NCBI GenBank assembly: GCA_029004655.1
Contig: JAQVYP010000072.1
Span: 1,695 to 8,782 of the forward strand
DNA from: Oscillospiraceae bacterium
GTDB taxonomy: Bacteria; Bacillota; Clostridia; Oscillospirales; Acutalibacteraceae
Direction: 5' to 3'
Length of the DNA: 7,088 nt
The notes under the pieces are model-generated. The model was not told where the DNA came from and made no database searches. It saw only the letters and a list, made by a program, of their open reading frames with translations. The translations under genes and the position numbers were made by a program. Shown here one piece after another: positions 1 through 5,966 of this stretch (positions are counted from its first letter, which is position 1; each line of letters opens with the position of its first letter).

Positions 1-191
1 GACTTGTCCAAAATTTGAAAAAATAGATTGGACATACGATTATTTATTACGCCCTTACCGGTGATTTGACCTTTTTTCAAACCATTAAATGCAGTCGCGT
101 CGTCTTTATAATCAACAATGTAGAGCTCAGGGTCTTCAGTCTTAAACACTTTTTTTGCTTTGCCTTCATAAACCATTTCAAGTTTTTGCAT
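1..191 (-). CDS. purC: SAICAR synthetase PurC, N-terminal part (runs off left edge)
   Basis: Phosphoribosylaminoimidazole-succinocarboxamide synthase joins CAIR and aspartate with ATP to give SAICAR, in cytoplasmic de novo purine synthesis. Only the first 63 residues are present; the family is about 235 residues long. The N-terminus (MQKLEMVYEGKAKKVF) carries the YEGKAKK nucleotide-binding segment at residues 8-14. It is followed by DYKDDATAFNG (about residues 27-37) and KGVINN (about 48-53), all typical of bacterial PurC. The ATG at 191 is preceded by GGGGGA, 9 bases away, a usable but not ideal ribosome binding site. A strong promoter lies about 40 bases upstream, so the gene does not depend on glmS transcription. 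The leader is only about 35 bases, too short for a purine riboswitch. Identity is read from motifs and is secure despite truncation. Confidence 0.95.
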   Translation of the reverse strand, partial: MQKLEMVYEGKAKKVFKTEDPELYIVDYKDDATAFNGLKKGQITGKGVINNRMSNLFFQILDK

Positions 192-232
192 AACAACTTT
201 TCCCCCATTTTCACTTTTAAAATATATCTATA

Positions 233-261
233 ATTATACACACAAACCGCCCTTCTGTCTA
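233..261 (-). promoter_or_regulatory. Sigma-A promoter of purC
   Basis: Reading the minus strand, TAGACA (261-256) and TATAAT (238-233) are separated by exactly 17 bases. That is 5 of 6 and 6 of 6 matches to the consensus. The predicted start is near 226, about 35 bases before the purC ATG. The -35 box lies in the loop and inner stem of the glmS terminator hairpin, so the two signals share DNA. Confidence 0.75.
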
Positions 262-276
262 TTACAAAAGGACGGC
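246..276 (-). terminator. Terminator hairpin after glmS
   Basis: In minus-strand RNA, bases 276-264 pair with 258-246 as a 13-bp stem around a 5-base loop (263-259). Ten pairs are Watson-Crick and three are G-U wobbles (246/276, 250/272, 255/267). A broken U-rich tail (UUUGUGUGU) follows. In plus-strand RNA the three wobbles become A-C mismatches, so the structure appears maintained for leftward transcripts leaving glmS, whose stop is 52 bases away. The six T at 277-282 would form a tail only for rightward transcripts, so some bidirectional action is possible. Confidence 0.7.
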
Positions 277-328
277 TTTTTTGATTTTGTAGAATGATGT
301 GAAAAAAATTGTATTTACATGACTGTTT

Positions 329-2155
329 TTATTCAACTGTTACTGATTTTGCAAGATTTCTCGGCTTATCAATATCGCATCCGTTATCTCGAGCAACATA
401 ATATGCTAACAGCTGAAGCGGAATTACCTCTACTGAAGCTAAGAACAAAGGATTTGTGCGAGGAATATACATTACATCGTCAGCCTCTGTTAAGATTTTT
501 GTATTACCGACAATAGCAGTAGCAAGAACCTTCGCCCCGCGAGCTTTGACCTCTTTGATATTGCTCATCAATTTATCGAAAAGTCTTTCGTAGCAAGCAA
601 GTGCAATAACCAACCTGTCATTATCAATAAGAGAAATTGTGCCATGCTTGAGTTCGCCTGCCGCATAAGCTTCCGAATGAATATATGAAATTTCTTTTAG
701 CTTCAAAGAGCCTTCCATAGATACCGCATAATCAATATTCCTTCCAATAAAGAAAATTGACTGATTCTTATGATATTTCTGTGCCAGAGTTATAATGTTA
801 TCATTAAGAATTAGTGCCTGTTCGATCTGTTCCGGAAGATTCTGCAATTCTGTAATCATTTCGGCGCACTCTTCACCTGTTCTGTTTCCAAGTAGCTCTG
901 CTGCATAAACCCCGAAAAGATAAAGCAGTGCCAATTGCGTAGAATAACCCTTTGTAGTAGCAACTGCAATTTCCGGTCCGGCCCAAGTGTACAGAACATC
1001 ATCAGACATTTTTGCAATTGTACTTCCAACTACATTAACAAGGGATAGTACTCGTGCACCGCGACCTTTCGCTTCTTTAAGTGCAGCAATAGTATCCGCT
1101 GTTTCGCCCGACTGGCTAATAACAATAAGAAGTGTATGCTCATTTATAATAGGATTACGATATCGAAGTTCCGACGCCAAGTCAACCTCAACCGGAATTC
1201 TAAGCAATTCTTCAAGCACATATCTTCCCACCTGTCCGGCATATGATGCCGATCCGCAGGCAGTTATTATAATCCTGTTTACGTTTTTAAGGTCCGCAGC
1301 CGTGATACTAATATCATCAAGTTTAATTTTGCCGTTTTTGATTCTAGGTTCAAGAGTGGCACGCACAGCGCGAGGCTGTTCCATGATTTCCTTCATCATA
1401 AAATGATCATATCCGCTTTTTTCAGCGGCATCGATATTCCAATTGATTTCGGTTGTGGATTTTTCAACAGGAGAACCGGCTTTATCAAAAACCCTTATTC
1501 CGCTTTTTTTGATTTCAGCAATTTCACCGTCTTCCAAATACATGACAGTTTTTGTATGAGAAATTAACGCCGTAACATCGGACGCAATAAAGCTCTCGCC
1601 AATGCCAACACCTAGAATTAGTGGGCTTAAGCGCCTGACTGCAACCAATACATCTGGTTCATGCGCACAGATTATACCAAGAGCATATGATCCTTCAAGT
1701 CTTTTTGCAGCCTTAACAACCGCCTCAATTAAATTACCTTTATAATAATTCGCCAACAAATGAACAACGACTTCTGTATCTGTTTCACTTTCGAAAATAA
1801 ATCCCTTTTGGATAAGCTCTTCTTTGAGGGTTATGTAATTTTCAATTATTCCATTATGTACAACAGCAAACTTTCCATCATTACTTACATGTGGATGTGC
1901 ATTGCGTTCACTCGGAGCACCATGAGTTGCCCATCGTGTATGGCCTATTCCAAGAGAGCCCGGTATCCCTTGACCATTTTCTGTTATTTCACGTAGCATT
2001 TTAATTCTTTCGGTGGTTTTGCGTGTCGTTATTACGTCTTTATTCAATACAGCAATTCCTGCCGAGTCATATCCACGATATTCCAGTCTTTCTAGTCCTT
2101 CAAACAAGATAGGAGCCGCTTTTCTTTCTCCGATAAAGCCAACAATTCCGCACAT
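329..2155 (-). CDS. glmS: Glutamine--fructose-6-phosphate aminotransferase (isomerizing) GlmS
   Basis: This cytoplasmic enzyme makes glucosamine-6-phosphate from fructose-6-phosphate and glutamine, the first step to UDP-GlcNAc for peptidoglycan. The 608 residues match the family's usual length (about 600-610). The N-terminal class-II glutaminase domain starts MCGIVGFIG, with Cys2 as nucleophile after Met removal. It carries HTRWATHG (72-79), NAHPH (85-89), HNGIIENY (100-107) and SETDTE (123-128). Two SIS sugar-isomerase domains follow, with TACGSAS (298-304), SQSGETADT (347-355) and AGPEIAVATTKGYSTQ (392-407). Glu488, His504 and Lys603, the isomerase residues in E. coli numbering, are at identical positions, and the end (DKPRNLAKSVTVE) is canonical. 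The ATG at 2155 has AGAAAGGTG 9 bases upstream. The gene has its own promoter and a terminator on each side, so it looks monocistronic. No glmS ribozyme fits in its roughly 55-base leader. Confidence 0.98.
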   Translation of the reverse strand: MCGIVGFIGERKAAPILFEGLERLEYRGYDSAGIAVLNKDVITTRKTTERIKMLREITENGQGIPGSLGIGHTRWATHGAPSERNAHPHVSNDGKFAVVHNGIIENYITLKEELIQKGFIFESETDTEVVVHLLANYYKGNLIEAVVKAAKRLEGSYALGIICAHEPDVLVAVRRLSPLILGVGIGESFIASDVTALISHTKTVMYLEDGEIAEIKKSGIRVFDKAGSPVEKSTTEINWNIDAAEKSGYDHFMMKEIMEQPRAVRATLEPRIKNGKIKLDDISITAADLKNVNRIIITACGSASYAGQVGRYVLEELLRIPVEVDLASELRYRNPIINEHTLLIVISQSGETADTIAALKEAKGRGARVLSLVNVVGSTIAKMSDDVLYTWAGPEIAVATTKGYSTQLALLYLFGVYAAELLGNRTGEECAEMITELQNLPEQIEQALILNDNIITLAQKYHKNQSIFFIGRNIDYAVSMEGSLKLKEISYIHSEAYAAGELKHGTISLIDNDRLVIALACYERLFDKLMSNIKEVKARGAKVLATAIVGNTKILTEADDVMYIPRTNPLFLASVEVIPLQLLAYYVARDNGCDIDKPRNLAKSVTVE

Positions 2156-2217
2156 ATATTAGTACACCTTTCTAAGTGAAAATATTAATTTTATTGTATA
2201 ATAAATAATTATTTTCA

Positions 2218-2246
2218 AGTATATTCGTGTCGGCATTAAATGTCAA
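2218..2246 (-). promoter_or_regulatory. Sigma-A promoter of glmS
   Basis: On the minus strand TTGACA (2246-2241) is a perfect -35. It is followed by a 17-base spacer and TATACT (2223-2218), a 5 of 6 match to the -10. The predicted start near 2211 gives a leader of about 55 bases. The box lies downstream of the terminator of the preceding peptidase gene, which marks a new transcription unit. Confidence 0.82.
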
Positions 2247-2308
2247 GAAGTTTTACCTTTAAAAACATCGCAACATTGCTGGAAAGCACTAGATAAATTG
2301 CATCATTT

Positions 2309-2340
2309 AAAGGGCAGGCTCATTTTGAACCTGCCCCTTT
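2309..2340 (-). terminator. Terminator hairpin after the M14 peptidase gene
   Basis: In minus-strand RNA, bases 2336-2327 pair with 2321-2312 in a GC-rich 10-bp stem around a 5-base loop. One U-G wobble (2329/2319) becomes a C-A mismatch in plus-strand RNA, so the hairpin suits leftward transcription. AAA/UUU flanks (2309-2311 and 2338-2340) can extend it past one bulged base. The U tail is short (UUUAAAU). It starts two bases after the peptidase stop codon. Confidence 0.75.
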
Positions 2341-2342
2341 AT

Positions 2343-3245
2343 TTACATTAATATGGAAATCACCATCATCTCTCGCAATTTTTCATATATTTGAGGTGCC
2401 AGTTCAGGCTGGAGCGGATTTTCTCCCATTCCCATTTCTACCGTAAATCCCGGACGTCCGTATTTTTCGATGAACCAATCTTTAAACCCGCCACCCGAGG
2501 CAAGTCCTGTGGGCACCTCAAGTGCATAACCGGTTGAGGTAGCCATGATTTCTGCCATTTTTTTTGCTCTTGGAATATGTTTGTTGCCATAATCCCAGTA
2601 TATAACCTCTCCTTGTGAATGGAACGCCACAACGTGACGTATTTTAACCGAGCGACAAAGTCCTGTCAAAGCAACTGTTTCGGGTTCGCTTTCGGGTCTG
2701 TGCCCACCATATCTTGTGGCACCTGGACCGTATATTCCACTTTTCTGTTCCAGCTCATGCAGCTCCATCCACCCGGCATCAAAGTTGTGATTTATATCTA
2801 CTCCCCGCATATTTGCATTCCATTTTTGATAGTTGCCGCTGCTCAACCGACTGATTTTTGACGCAAAGTAGCCACAAGAAGTCGGTCCGTTAAGTGCAAT
2901 TTCACACCCGTCCGGGTTAATTACAGGAACTACAATCAACCCCCGCCCAAACATTGCTTTTTGAGCATCAACTCCTGAAATCTGGGTGTTGTTTTTTAGT
3001 GCTTCACAAAACTCCTCAACAAATTTAAGAAGTACAACCGATGTTATTCGTTCTGTACCATGGAATGCTCCTACATATAAAACATATTCGCTGGCTCGTC
3101 CTATTCTGATGGCCGGCAAATCGCGGCCCGAAACACTTTTTCCAATCGAACCGATTGAAATAAACGGATACATCTCGCCAAAGCTCGCAATTATCTTCTT
3201 TATACTGTTGTAATCGTGCTCCGTATGACTTATAATACTTTTCAT
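2343..3245 (-). CDS. M14-family zinc peptidase, gamma-D-glutamyl-diamino acid endopeptidase-like
   Basis: This is probably a metallo-peptidase that cuts the gamma-D-Glu to diaminopimelate bond of murein peptides; the substrate is inferred from family resemblance. In the 300-residue protein counted from ATG 3245, the zinc ligands are His62 and Glu65 (FHGTE) and His209 (AFHSQGEVIYW). The general-base Glu is Glu270 (FTVEMG). NPDG (110-113), RGVDINHNF (147-155) and YGGHRPESEPET (179-190) also fit M14, the last in particular the diamino acid endopeptidase branch. There is no signal peptide, membrane segment or LysM repeat, so it is probably cytoplasmic, in murein-peptide recycling or sporulation. 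An upstream GTG at 3257 is in frame, but it sits directly against the AAGGAG site (3262-3257). The ATG at 3245, 11 bases from that site, is preferred. The gene has its own terminator and is divergent from the Nudix gene. Confidence 0.85.
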   Translation of the reverse strand: MKSIISHTEHDYNSIKKIIASFGEMYPFISIGSIGKSVSGRDLPAIRIGRASEYVLYVGAFHGTERITSVVLLKFVEEFCEALKNNTQISGVDAQKAMFGRGLIVVPVINPDGCEIALNGPTSCGYFASKISRLSSGNYQKWNANMRGVDINHNFDAGWMELHELEQKSGIYGPGATRYGGHRPESEPETVALTGLCRSVKIRHVVAFHSQGEVIYWDYGNKHIPRAKKMAEIMATSTGYALEVPTGLASGGGFKDWFIEKYGRPGFTVEMGMGENPLQPELAPQIYEKLREMMVISILM

Positions 3246-3260
3246 AAAGATTTCCACTCC

Positions 3261-3289
3261 TTGACTTTAGTGTGCTTATATACTAAATT
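3261..3289 (+). promoter_or_regulatory. Candidate promoter of the Nudix gene
   Basis: TTGACT (3261-3266), a 17-base spacer and TAAATT (3284-3289) match the sigma-A consensus at 5 of 6 and 4 of 6 positions. The predicted start near 3296 leaves only about 15 bases before the Nudix ATG. The region also serves the divergent peptidase gene, whose AAGGAG site (3257-3262) overlaps this -35 by two bases. Confidence 0.55.
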
Positions 3290-3309
3290 TATGATGAAAG
3301 AAGCGTCAG
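3280..3309 (-). promoter_or_regulatory. Candidate promoter of the M14 peptidase gene
   Basis: On the minus strand CTGACG (3309-3304), an 18-base spacer and TAGTAT (3285-3280) match the consensus at 4 of 6 positions each. This is the best candidate in the 65-base divergent gap. Its -10 overlaps the first two bases of the Nudix -10, so the two promoters could exclude each other. The match is weak enough that the true promoter may differ. Confidence 0.33.
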
Positions 3310-3310
3310 T

Positions 3311-3859
3311 ATGAATCTTACTGAAAAACCTGTTTCACAGGAATATATTTATAACGGAAAAATAATAAGCCTTCGCGTTGATCAGATTTTGCTTCCAAAT
3401 GAAAAGCCGGCAATTCGCGAAGTTATTGAGCATCCGGGTGGAGTTTGTGTTGCGGCTATTACCGAAAGCGATGAGATTTTACTGGTTAGACAATTCCGTT
3501 ATCCATATATGGAAGAAATCTTAGAAATCCCGGCCGGCAAAAAAGAGCGGGGCGAAGATCCTCTTACCTGTGGGATGAGAGAGCTTAAAGAAGAAACCGG
3601 CGCTACCGCCAAAAACTTTTTTTCGTTAGGCAAATTATATCCAACTCCCGGTTATTGTGGAGAAACAATTCATCTTTATGGCGCTACTGAGCTTTCCTTT
3701 GGCGATGATAATCCGGACGATGATGAGTTTTTGGAATGTATTAAGCTGCCATTTGAAAAGGTTGTTCAAATGATTATTTCAGGTGAAATTAAGGATGCTA
3801 AAACTCAAACTGCTGTTTTAAAACTTGATGCAATGAGATCAAGAGGACTTATAAAATAA
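3311..3859 (+). CDS. nudF: Nudix hydrolase, ADP-ribose pyrophosphatase (NudF-like)
   Basis: Family members hydrolyse ADP-ribose to AMP and ribose-5-phosphate in the cytoplasm, clearing a reactive sugar nucleotide. The 182 residues fit the family (about 180-210). The Nudix box GX5EX7REUXEEXGU is complete at residues 76-98, from Gly76 through Glu82, Arg90-Glu91, Glu94-Glu95 and Gly97. It is preceded by VRQFRYPYMEEILEIPAG (59-76), the hallmark of the ADP-ribose branch. LYPTPGYCGE (109-118) fits the Pro-containing segment after the box seen in ADPRases. DDDEFLE (136-142) and KDAKT (161-165) resemble the C-terminal part of B. subtilis NudF. The start ATG at 3311 has only a weak purine stretch (GAAAGAAG) upstream, so initiation may be inefficient. 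Substrate is inferred from these motifs. The next gene starts 101 bases later behind its own putative promoter, and I see no clear terminator between them. Confidence 0.9.
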   Translation: MNLTEKPVSQEYIYNGKIISLRVDQILLPNEKPAIREVIEHPGGVCVAAITESDEILLVRQFRYPYMEEILEIPAGKKERGEDPLTCGMRELKEETGATAKNFFSLGKLYPTPGYCGETIHLYGATELSFGDDNPDDDEFLECIKLPFEKVVQMIISGEIKDAKTQTAVLKLDAMRSRGLIK

Positions 3860-3906
3860 AAAGCCGTCAATAATATGCTATATATAACGCTAACCAAATA
3901 TTTAAT

Positions 3907-3935
3907 CTAAGATTTTTTAAGTCATAAAATATAAT
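3907..3935 (+). promoter_or_regulatory. Possible promoter of the alpha/beta-hydrolase gene
   Basis: TATAAT at 3930-3935 is a perfect -10 in the 101-base gap after the Nudix gene. The -35 at 17-base spacing (CTAAGA, 3907-3912) matches only 3 of 6 positions. The downstream ribosome binding site AGGAGAG (3947-3953) lies 7 bases before the ATG at 3961. Read-through from the Nudix gene is also possible, as no hairpin separates them. Confidence 0.45.
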
Positions 3936-3960
3936 TTTGTGTATATAGGAGAGTTTTGTT

Positions 3961-4824
3961 ATGAAAATTGAAATTGTTAATTTCCCGGGTGAAAACGTAA
4001 AGCTAAAGGCCTATTTGTATGAAGAGTCTGAGGAAATAATGGAGTGGAAAAAGCGCCCTGCCGTTGTTGTTTGCCCGGGCGGCGGATACTGCATGTGTTC
4101 TGATCGTGAAGCAGACCCAATTGCAATGCATTTTTCAGCAAAAGGTTTCAACACATTTGTGTTCACTTATTCGTTAAACAAGGAAGCTGCATTTCCCAGA
4201 CCTCTTGTTGAACTTTCAATTGCTATGAAAACCATTCGTGAAAATGCCGACAAATGGGGGATTGAATCAGACAAAATTGCCGTCTGCGGATTCTCGGCAG
4301 GCGGACATTTAGCCGCATCATTGGGAACTCTTTGGAACAATGAAGAGGTTATGGAGCAAAGTGGTTGCATGAACGGAGAAAACCAGCCCAACGCACTTAT
4401 TTTGGGATATCCTGTTGCTTCAACATCATGGCTTGAAAATAGCAATCATCTTGAGAGAATTGTGGGCGACCGTGATTTTGACTCGACCGTCGATTTACTT
4501 CAGCCATATAAAAATGTCGGCAAGCAGACTCCTCCTTCTTTCATTTTTCATACATATTTCGACAATGTTGTGCCGGTTGAGGATAGCCTTTGCTTTGCAG
4601 AAGGCTGTGCGAAAGCAGATGTACCATTTGAACTTCACGTTTACACAAATGGATGTCATGGTATGGCAACCGCAACGGCATTGACAAGTGGTGTTGATCA
4701 TCAGCTATCACCTTGGATGGATACTGCATCGGATTGGCTGTGGCGATTGTTCGGTCGTTCGGATTATCAACAATTCGGTTCAAACACAAATCGTGCACAC
4801 CCGTGTGACAGGAACAAACTTTAA
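3961..4824 (+). CDS. Alpha/beta-hydrolase fold esterase, substrate unknown
   Basis: This is a serine esterase of the acetyl-esterase/lipase type (Aes or BD-FAE-like) that probably removes acyl groups from sugars or small esters; the substrate cannot be read from sequence. In 287 residues the oxyanion-hole segment is CPGGGY (38-43) and the nucleophile elbow is GFSAGGH (110-116) with Ser112. The acid is probably Asp201 in HTYFDNVVP (197-205) and the catalytic His is His233 in NGCHG (230-234), so the triad is complete. There is no signal peptide or transmembrane helix, so it is likely cytoplasmic, perhaps acting on imported acetylated oligosaccharides. The last 20-25 residues, after the FDNVVP and CHG core and DWLWRLFG, form a polar tail of unclear role. 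The start is supported by AGGAGAG 7 bases upstream. It is flanked by Nudix and yebC genes, neither of which suggests a pathway. Confidence 0.85.
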   Translation: MKIEIVNFPGENVKLKAYLYEESEEIMEWKKRPAVVVCPGGGYCMCSDREADPIAMHFSAKGFNTFVFTYSLNKEAAFPRPLVELSIAMKTIRENADKWGIESDKIAVCGFSAGGHLAASLGTLWNNEEVMEQSGCMNGENQPNALILGYPVASTSWLENSNHLERIVGDRDFDSTVDLLQPYKNVGKQTPPSFIFHTYFDNVVPVEDSLCFAEGCAKADVPFELHVYTNGCHGMATATALTSGVDHQLSPWMDTASDWLWRLFGRSDYQQFGSNTNRAHPCDRNKL

Positions 4825-4841
4825 TTATTAATAGTCAAAAA

Positions 4842-4860
4842 AAGTGCGTCCACTTGTTTT
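4842..4860 (+). terminator. Weak terminator-like hairpin after the esterase gene
   Basis: AAGTG (4842-4846) and CACTT (4851-4855) form a 5-bp stem around CGTC. The stem has seven A (4837-4843) at its 5' side and GTTTTATT after it. The stem is short, so termination would be modest. The T-rich tail overlaps the -35 box proposed for yebC. Confidence 0.3.
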
Positions 4861-4882
4861 ATTCACAAAAATGTGATACTAT
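4854..4882 (+). promoter_or_regulatory. Candidate extended -10 promoter of yebC
   Basis: TTGTTT (4854-4859), a 17-base spacer and TACTAT (4877-4882) form the promoter. A TGA just before the -10 (4874-4876) gives the extended TGn motif. The -10 matches 4 of 6 positions. The spacer contains a small palindrome, TCACA-AAAA-TGTGA (4863-4876), which could bind a regulator but may be chance. Confidence 0.55.
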
Positions 4883-4913
4883 TTATTAGATAATTTTTGA
4901 AGGGATGAGCCGC

Positions 4914-5654
4914 ATGTCAGGACATTCTAAATGGAGTACCATTAAACGTAAAAAAGAAAAAACAGATCAACAACGAGCAAAGATTTTCACAAAAATCGGC
5001 CGTGAGCTTGCAATGGTGGCACGTGCCGGAGGCGCTGACCCCAATGTCAACAGCAAACTCAAGGAAGTTATCGCAAAGGCAAAAGCAAACAACGTGCCTA
5101 ACGATAATATCGAAAGAATTATAAAAAAAGCTGCGGGTGAAGGCGATGGAAACAACTATGAAGAGATTGTTTACGAAGGATATGGCCCTTGCGGTGTTGC
5201 AGTTATTGTTGAAACATTAACGGATAACCGCAACCGTACCGCAGGCGATTTGCGTCATTATTTTGATAAATGTGGCGGAAATATGGGTCAACCCGGCGCG
5301 GTTATGTTTATGTTTGAGCGCAAAGGTGTTATCGCAATCGAAGGCGAAGGCCTCACCGAGGACACTGTTATGGAGCATGCTCTTGAAGCAGGTGCGGACG
5401 ACTTTAATTTTGACGGTGATGTTTTTGAAATCACGACCGAGGCAAATTCTTTTGCTTCTGTTCGCGATGAACTTGAGAAGAGGGGATATAATTTCCTTTC
5501 TGCTGAGGTTGCATACGTTCCGTCCAACATGTCTTCCATTGAAGACCCTGAAATGGCCGCAAAAATGGAAAGGTTCCTTGATACGCTTGACGATAACGAT
5601 GATGTTCAGAATGTTTGGCACAATTGGGATATACCCGAAGATGATGCTGAATAA
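4914..5654 (+). CDS. yebC: YebC/TACO1-family protein
   Basis: YebC/PmpR/TACO1 proteins are cytoplasmic and nucleic-acid or ribosome associated. Bacterial members were long annotated as transcription regulators, and the mitochondrial homologue TACO1 is a translation activator; which activity applies here cannot be told from sequence. From ATG 4914 the protein has 246 residues, the same length as E. coli YebC. The N-terminus (SGHSKWSTIKRKKEKTDQQR) is the basic family signature. IFTKIGREL, YEGYGPCGVAVIVE (about residues 87-100) and TDNRNRT with KCGGNMG match the core domains, and the C-terminus is strongly acidic. An in-frame ATG at 4905 directly abuts the AAGGG site (4900-4904), so it cannot be used efficiently. 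ATG 4914, 9 bases from that site and giving the conserved M-S/A-G-H-S-K-W start, is preferred. ruvC, a frequent neighbour of yebC, is absent here. No GC-rich terminator follows; the sequence after the stop is AT-rich. Confidence 0.95.
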   Translation: MSGHSKWSTIKRKKEKTDQQRAKIFTKIGRELAMVARAGGADPNVNSKLKEVIAKAKANNVPNDNIERIIKKAAGEGDGNNYEEIVYEGYGPCGVAVIVETLTDNRNRTAGDLRHYFDKCGGNMGQPGAVMFMFERKGVIAIEGEGLTEDTVMEHALEAGADDFNFDGDVFEITTEANSFASVRDELEKRGYNFLSAEVAYVPSNMSSIEDPEMAAKMERFLDTLDDNDDVQNVWHNWDIPEDDAE

Positions 5655-5683
5655 GATGTTTTAAATTTTTAATTTAATTTGAT

Positions 5684-5723
5684 TCGACAAAAACCTTGCA
5701 TTTCTATATAATTATGATAAAAT
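5684..5723 (+). promoter_or_regulatory. Tandem promoters of the ferredoxin gene
   Basis: Promoter 1 is TCGACA (5684-5689), 17 bases, TATAAT (5707-5712), with 5 of 6 and 6 of 6 matches. Promoter 2 is TTGCAT (5696-5701), 16 bases, TAAAAT (5718-5723), preceded by TGA (5715-5717) as an extended -10. The starts would lie about 11 bases apart, near 5719 and 5730, and leave a leader of roughly 50-60 bases. The leader contains a short hairpin GAAAAG/CTTTTC (5734-5739 with 5747-5752). Two good promoters suggest high expression, which is common for ferredoxin. Confidence 0.65.
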
Positions 5724-5780
5724 AAAGATTATTGAAAAGGATTTAACTTTTCTATTAAATTGTGTGGGAGGTGTTATACA

Positions 5781-5948
5781 ATGGCATATGTAATATCTGA
5801 TGCTTGCATAAGCTGCGGTTCTTGCGAAGCGACCTGCCCATGTGATGCTATTTCTGAAGGCGATGCTCAATACGTTATCGATGCTGAAAAGTGCATATCT
5901 TGCGGTTCTTGCGCAAGTGGTTGCCCTGTTGATGCTATTTCTGAATAA
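5781..5948 (+). CDS. 2[4Fe-4S] ferredoxin, clostridial type
   Basis: This is a small cytoplasmic low-potential electron carrier, typical of anaerobes using pyruvate:ferredoxin oxidoreductase and hydrogenase. The 55 residues from ATG 5781 equal the usual clostridial ferredoxin length. Two CX2CX2CX3CP motifs are intact: Cys9, 12, 15, 19 and Cys38, 41, 44, 48. As in the family, the fourth Cys of each motif would complete the other cluster. The two halves are near copies (14 of 18 residues identical). An extra cysteine, Cys21 in CPCDAI, stands where the second half has Val. The reading frame extends upstream to TTG 5760, but that extension would place the GGGAGGTG site (5766-5773) inside the gene. 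ATG 5781 is 7 bases from that excellent site and begins with the typical MAYVI. The gene is alone on its transcript, with tandem promoters upstream and a strong terminator starting 18 bases after the stop. Confidence 0.96.
   Translation: MAYVISDACISCGSCEATCPCDAISEGDAQYVIDAEKCISCGSCASGCPVDAISE
5805..5945 (+). repeat. Internal duplication within the ferredoxin gene
   Basis: Codons 9-26 (5805-5858) and 38-55 (5892-5945) repeat with an 87-base (29-codon) offset. Identical blocks are TGCGGTTCTTGCG (5814-5826 and 5901-5913) and GATGCTATTTCTGAA (5844-5858 and 5931-5945). Ferredoxins of this type are known to descend from a duplicated half. Identity here extends to synonymous positions, which suggests recent homogenisation or biased codon use. 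Confidence 0.85.
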
Positions 5949-5966
5949 TTAATTGTACATACGCAA

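Noticed and set aside
319..516. Plus-strand open frame of 65 codons overlapping the end of glmS
   Set aside because: It lies antisense to clearly coding glmS sequence, has no ribosome binding site and resembles no protein I know. It is a shadow frame.
3246..3257. GTG start at 3257 for the M14 peptidase (four extra residues)
   Set aside because: The AAGGAG ribosome site overlaps and abuts this GTG, leaving no spacing. ATG 3245 has the site 11 bases upstream.
4905..4913. ATG at 4905 as start of yebC
   Set aside because: It directly follows AAGGG with no spacing. ATG 4914 has 9-base spacing and gives the conserved family N-terminus.
5217..5664. Open frames of more than 130 codons on both strands inside yebC
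   Set aside because: They overlap the well-supported yebC frame, lack start signals and show no recognisable motifs.
5655..5683. Terminator after yebC
   Set aside because: The sequence is AT-rich with no stem containing G-C pairs, so no intrinsic terminator can be supported there.
5760..5780. TTG 5760 start giving a ferredoxin with an extra cysteine-rich N-terminus
   Set aside because: The extra codons are the ribosome binding site itself (GGGAGGTG), so the apparent MCGRCYT extension is untranslated leader.
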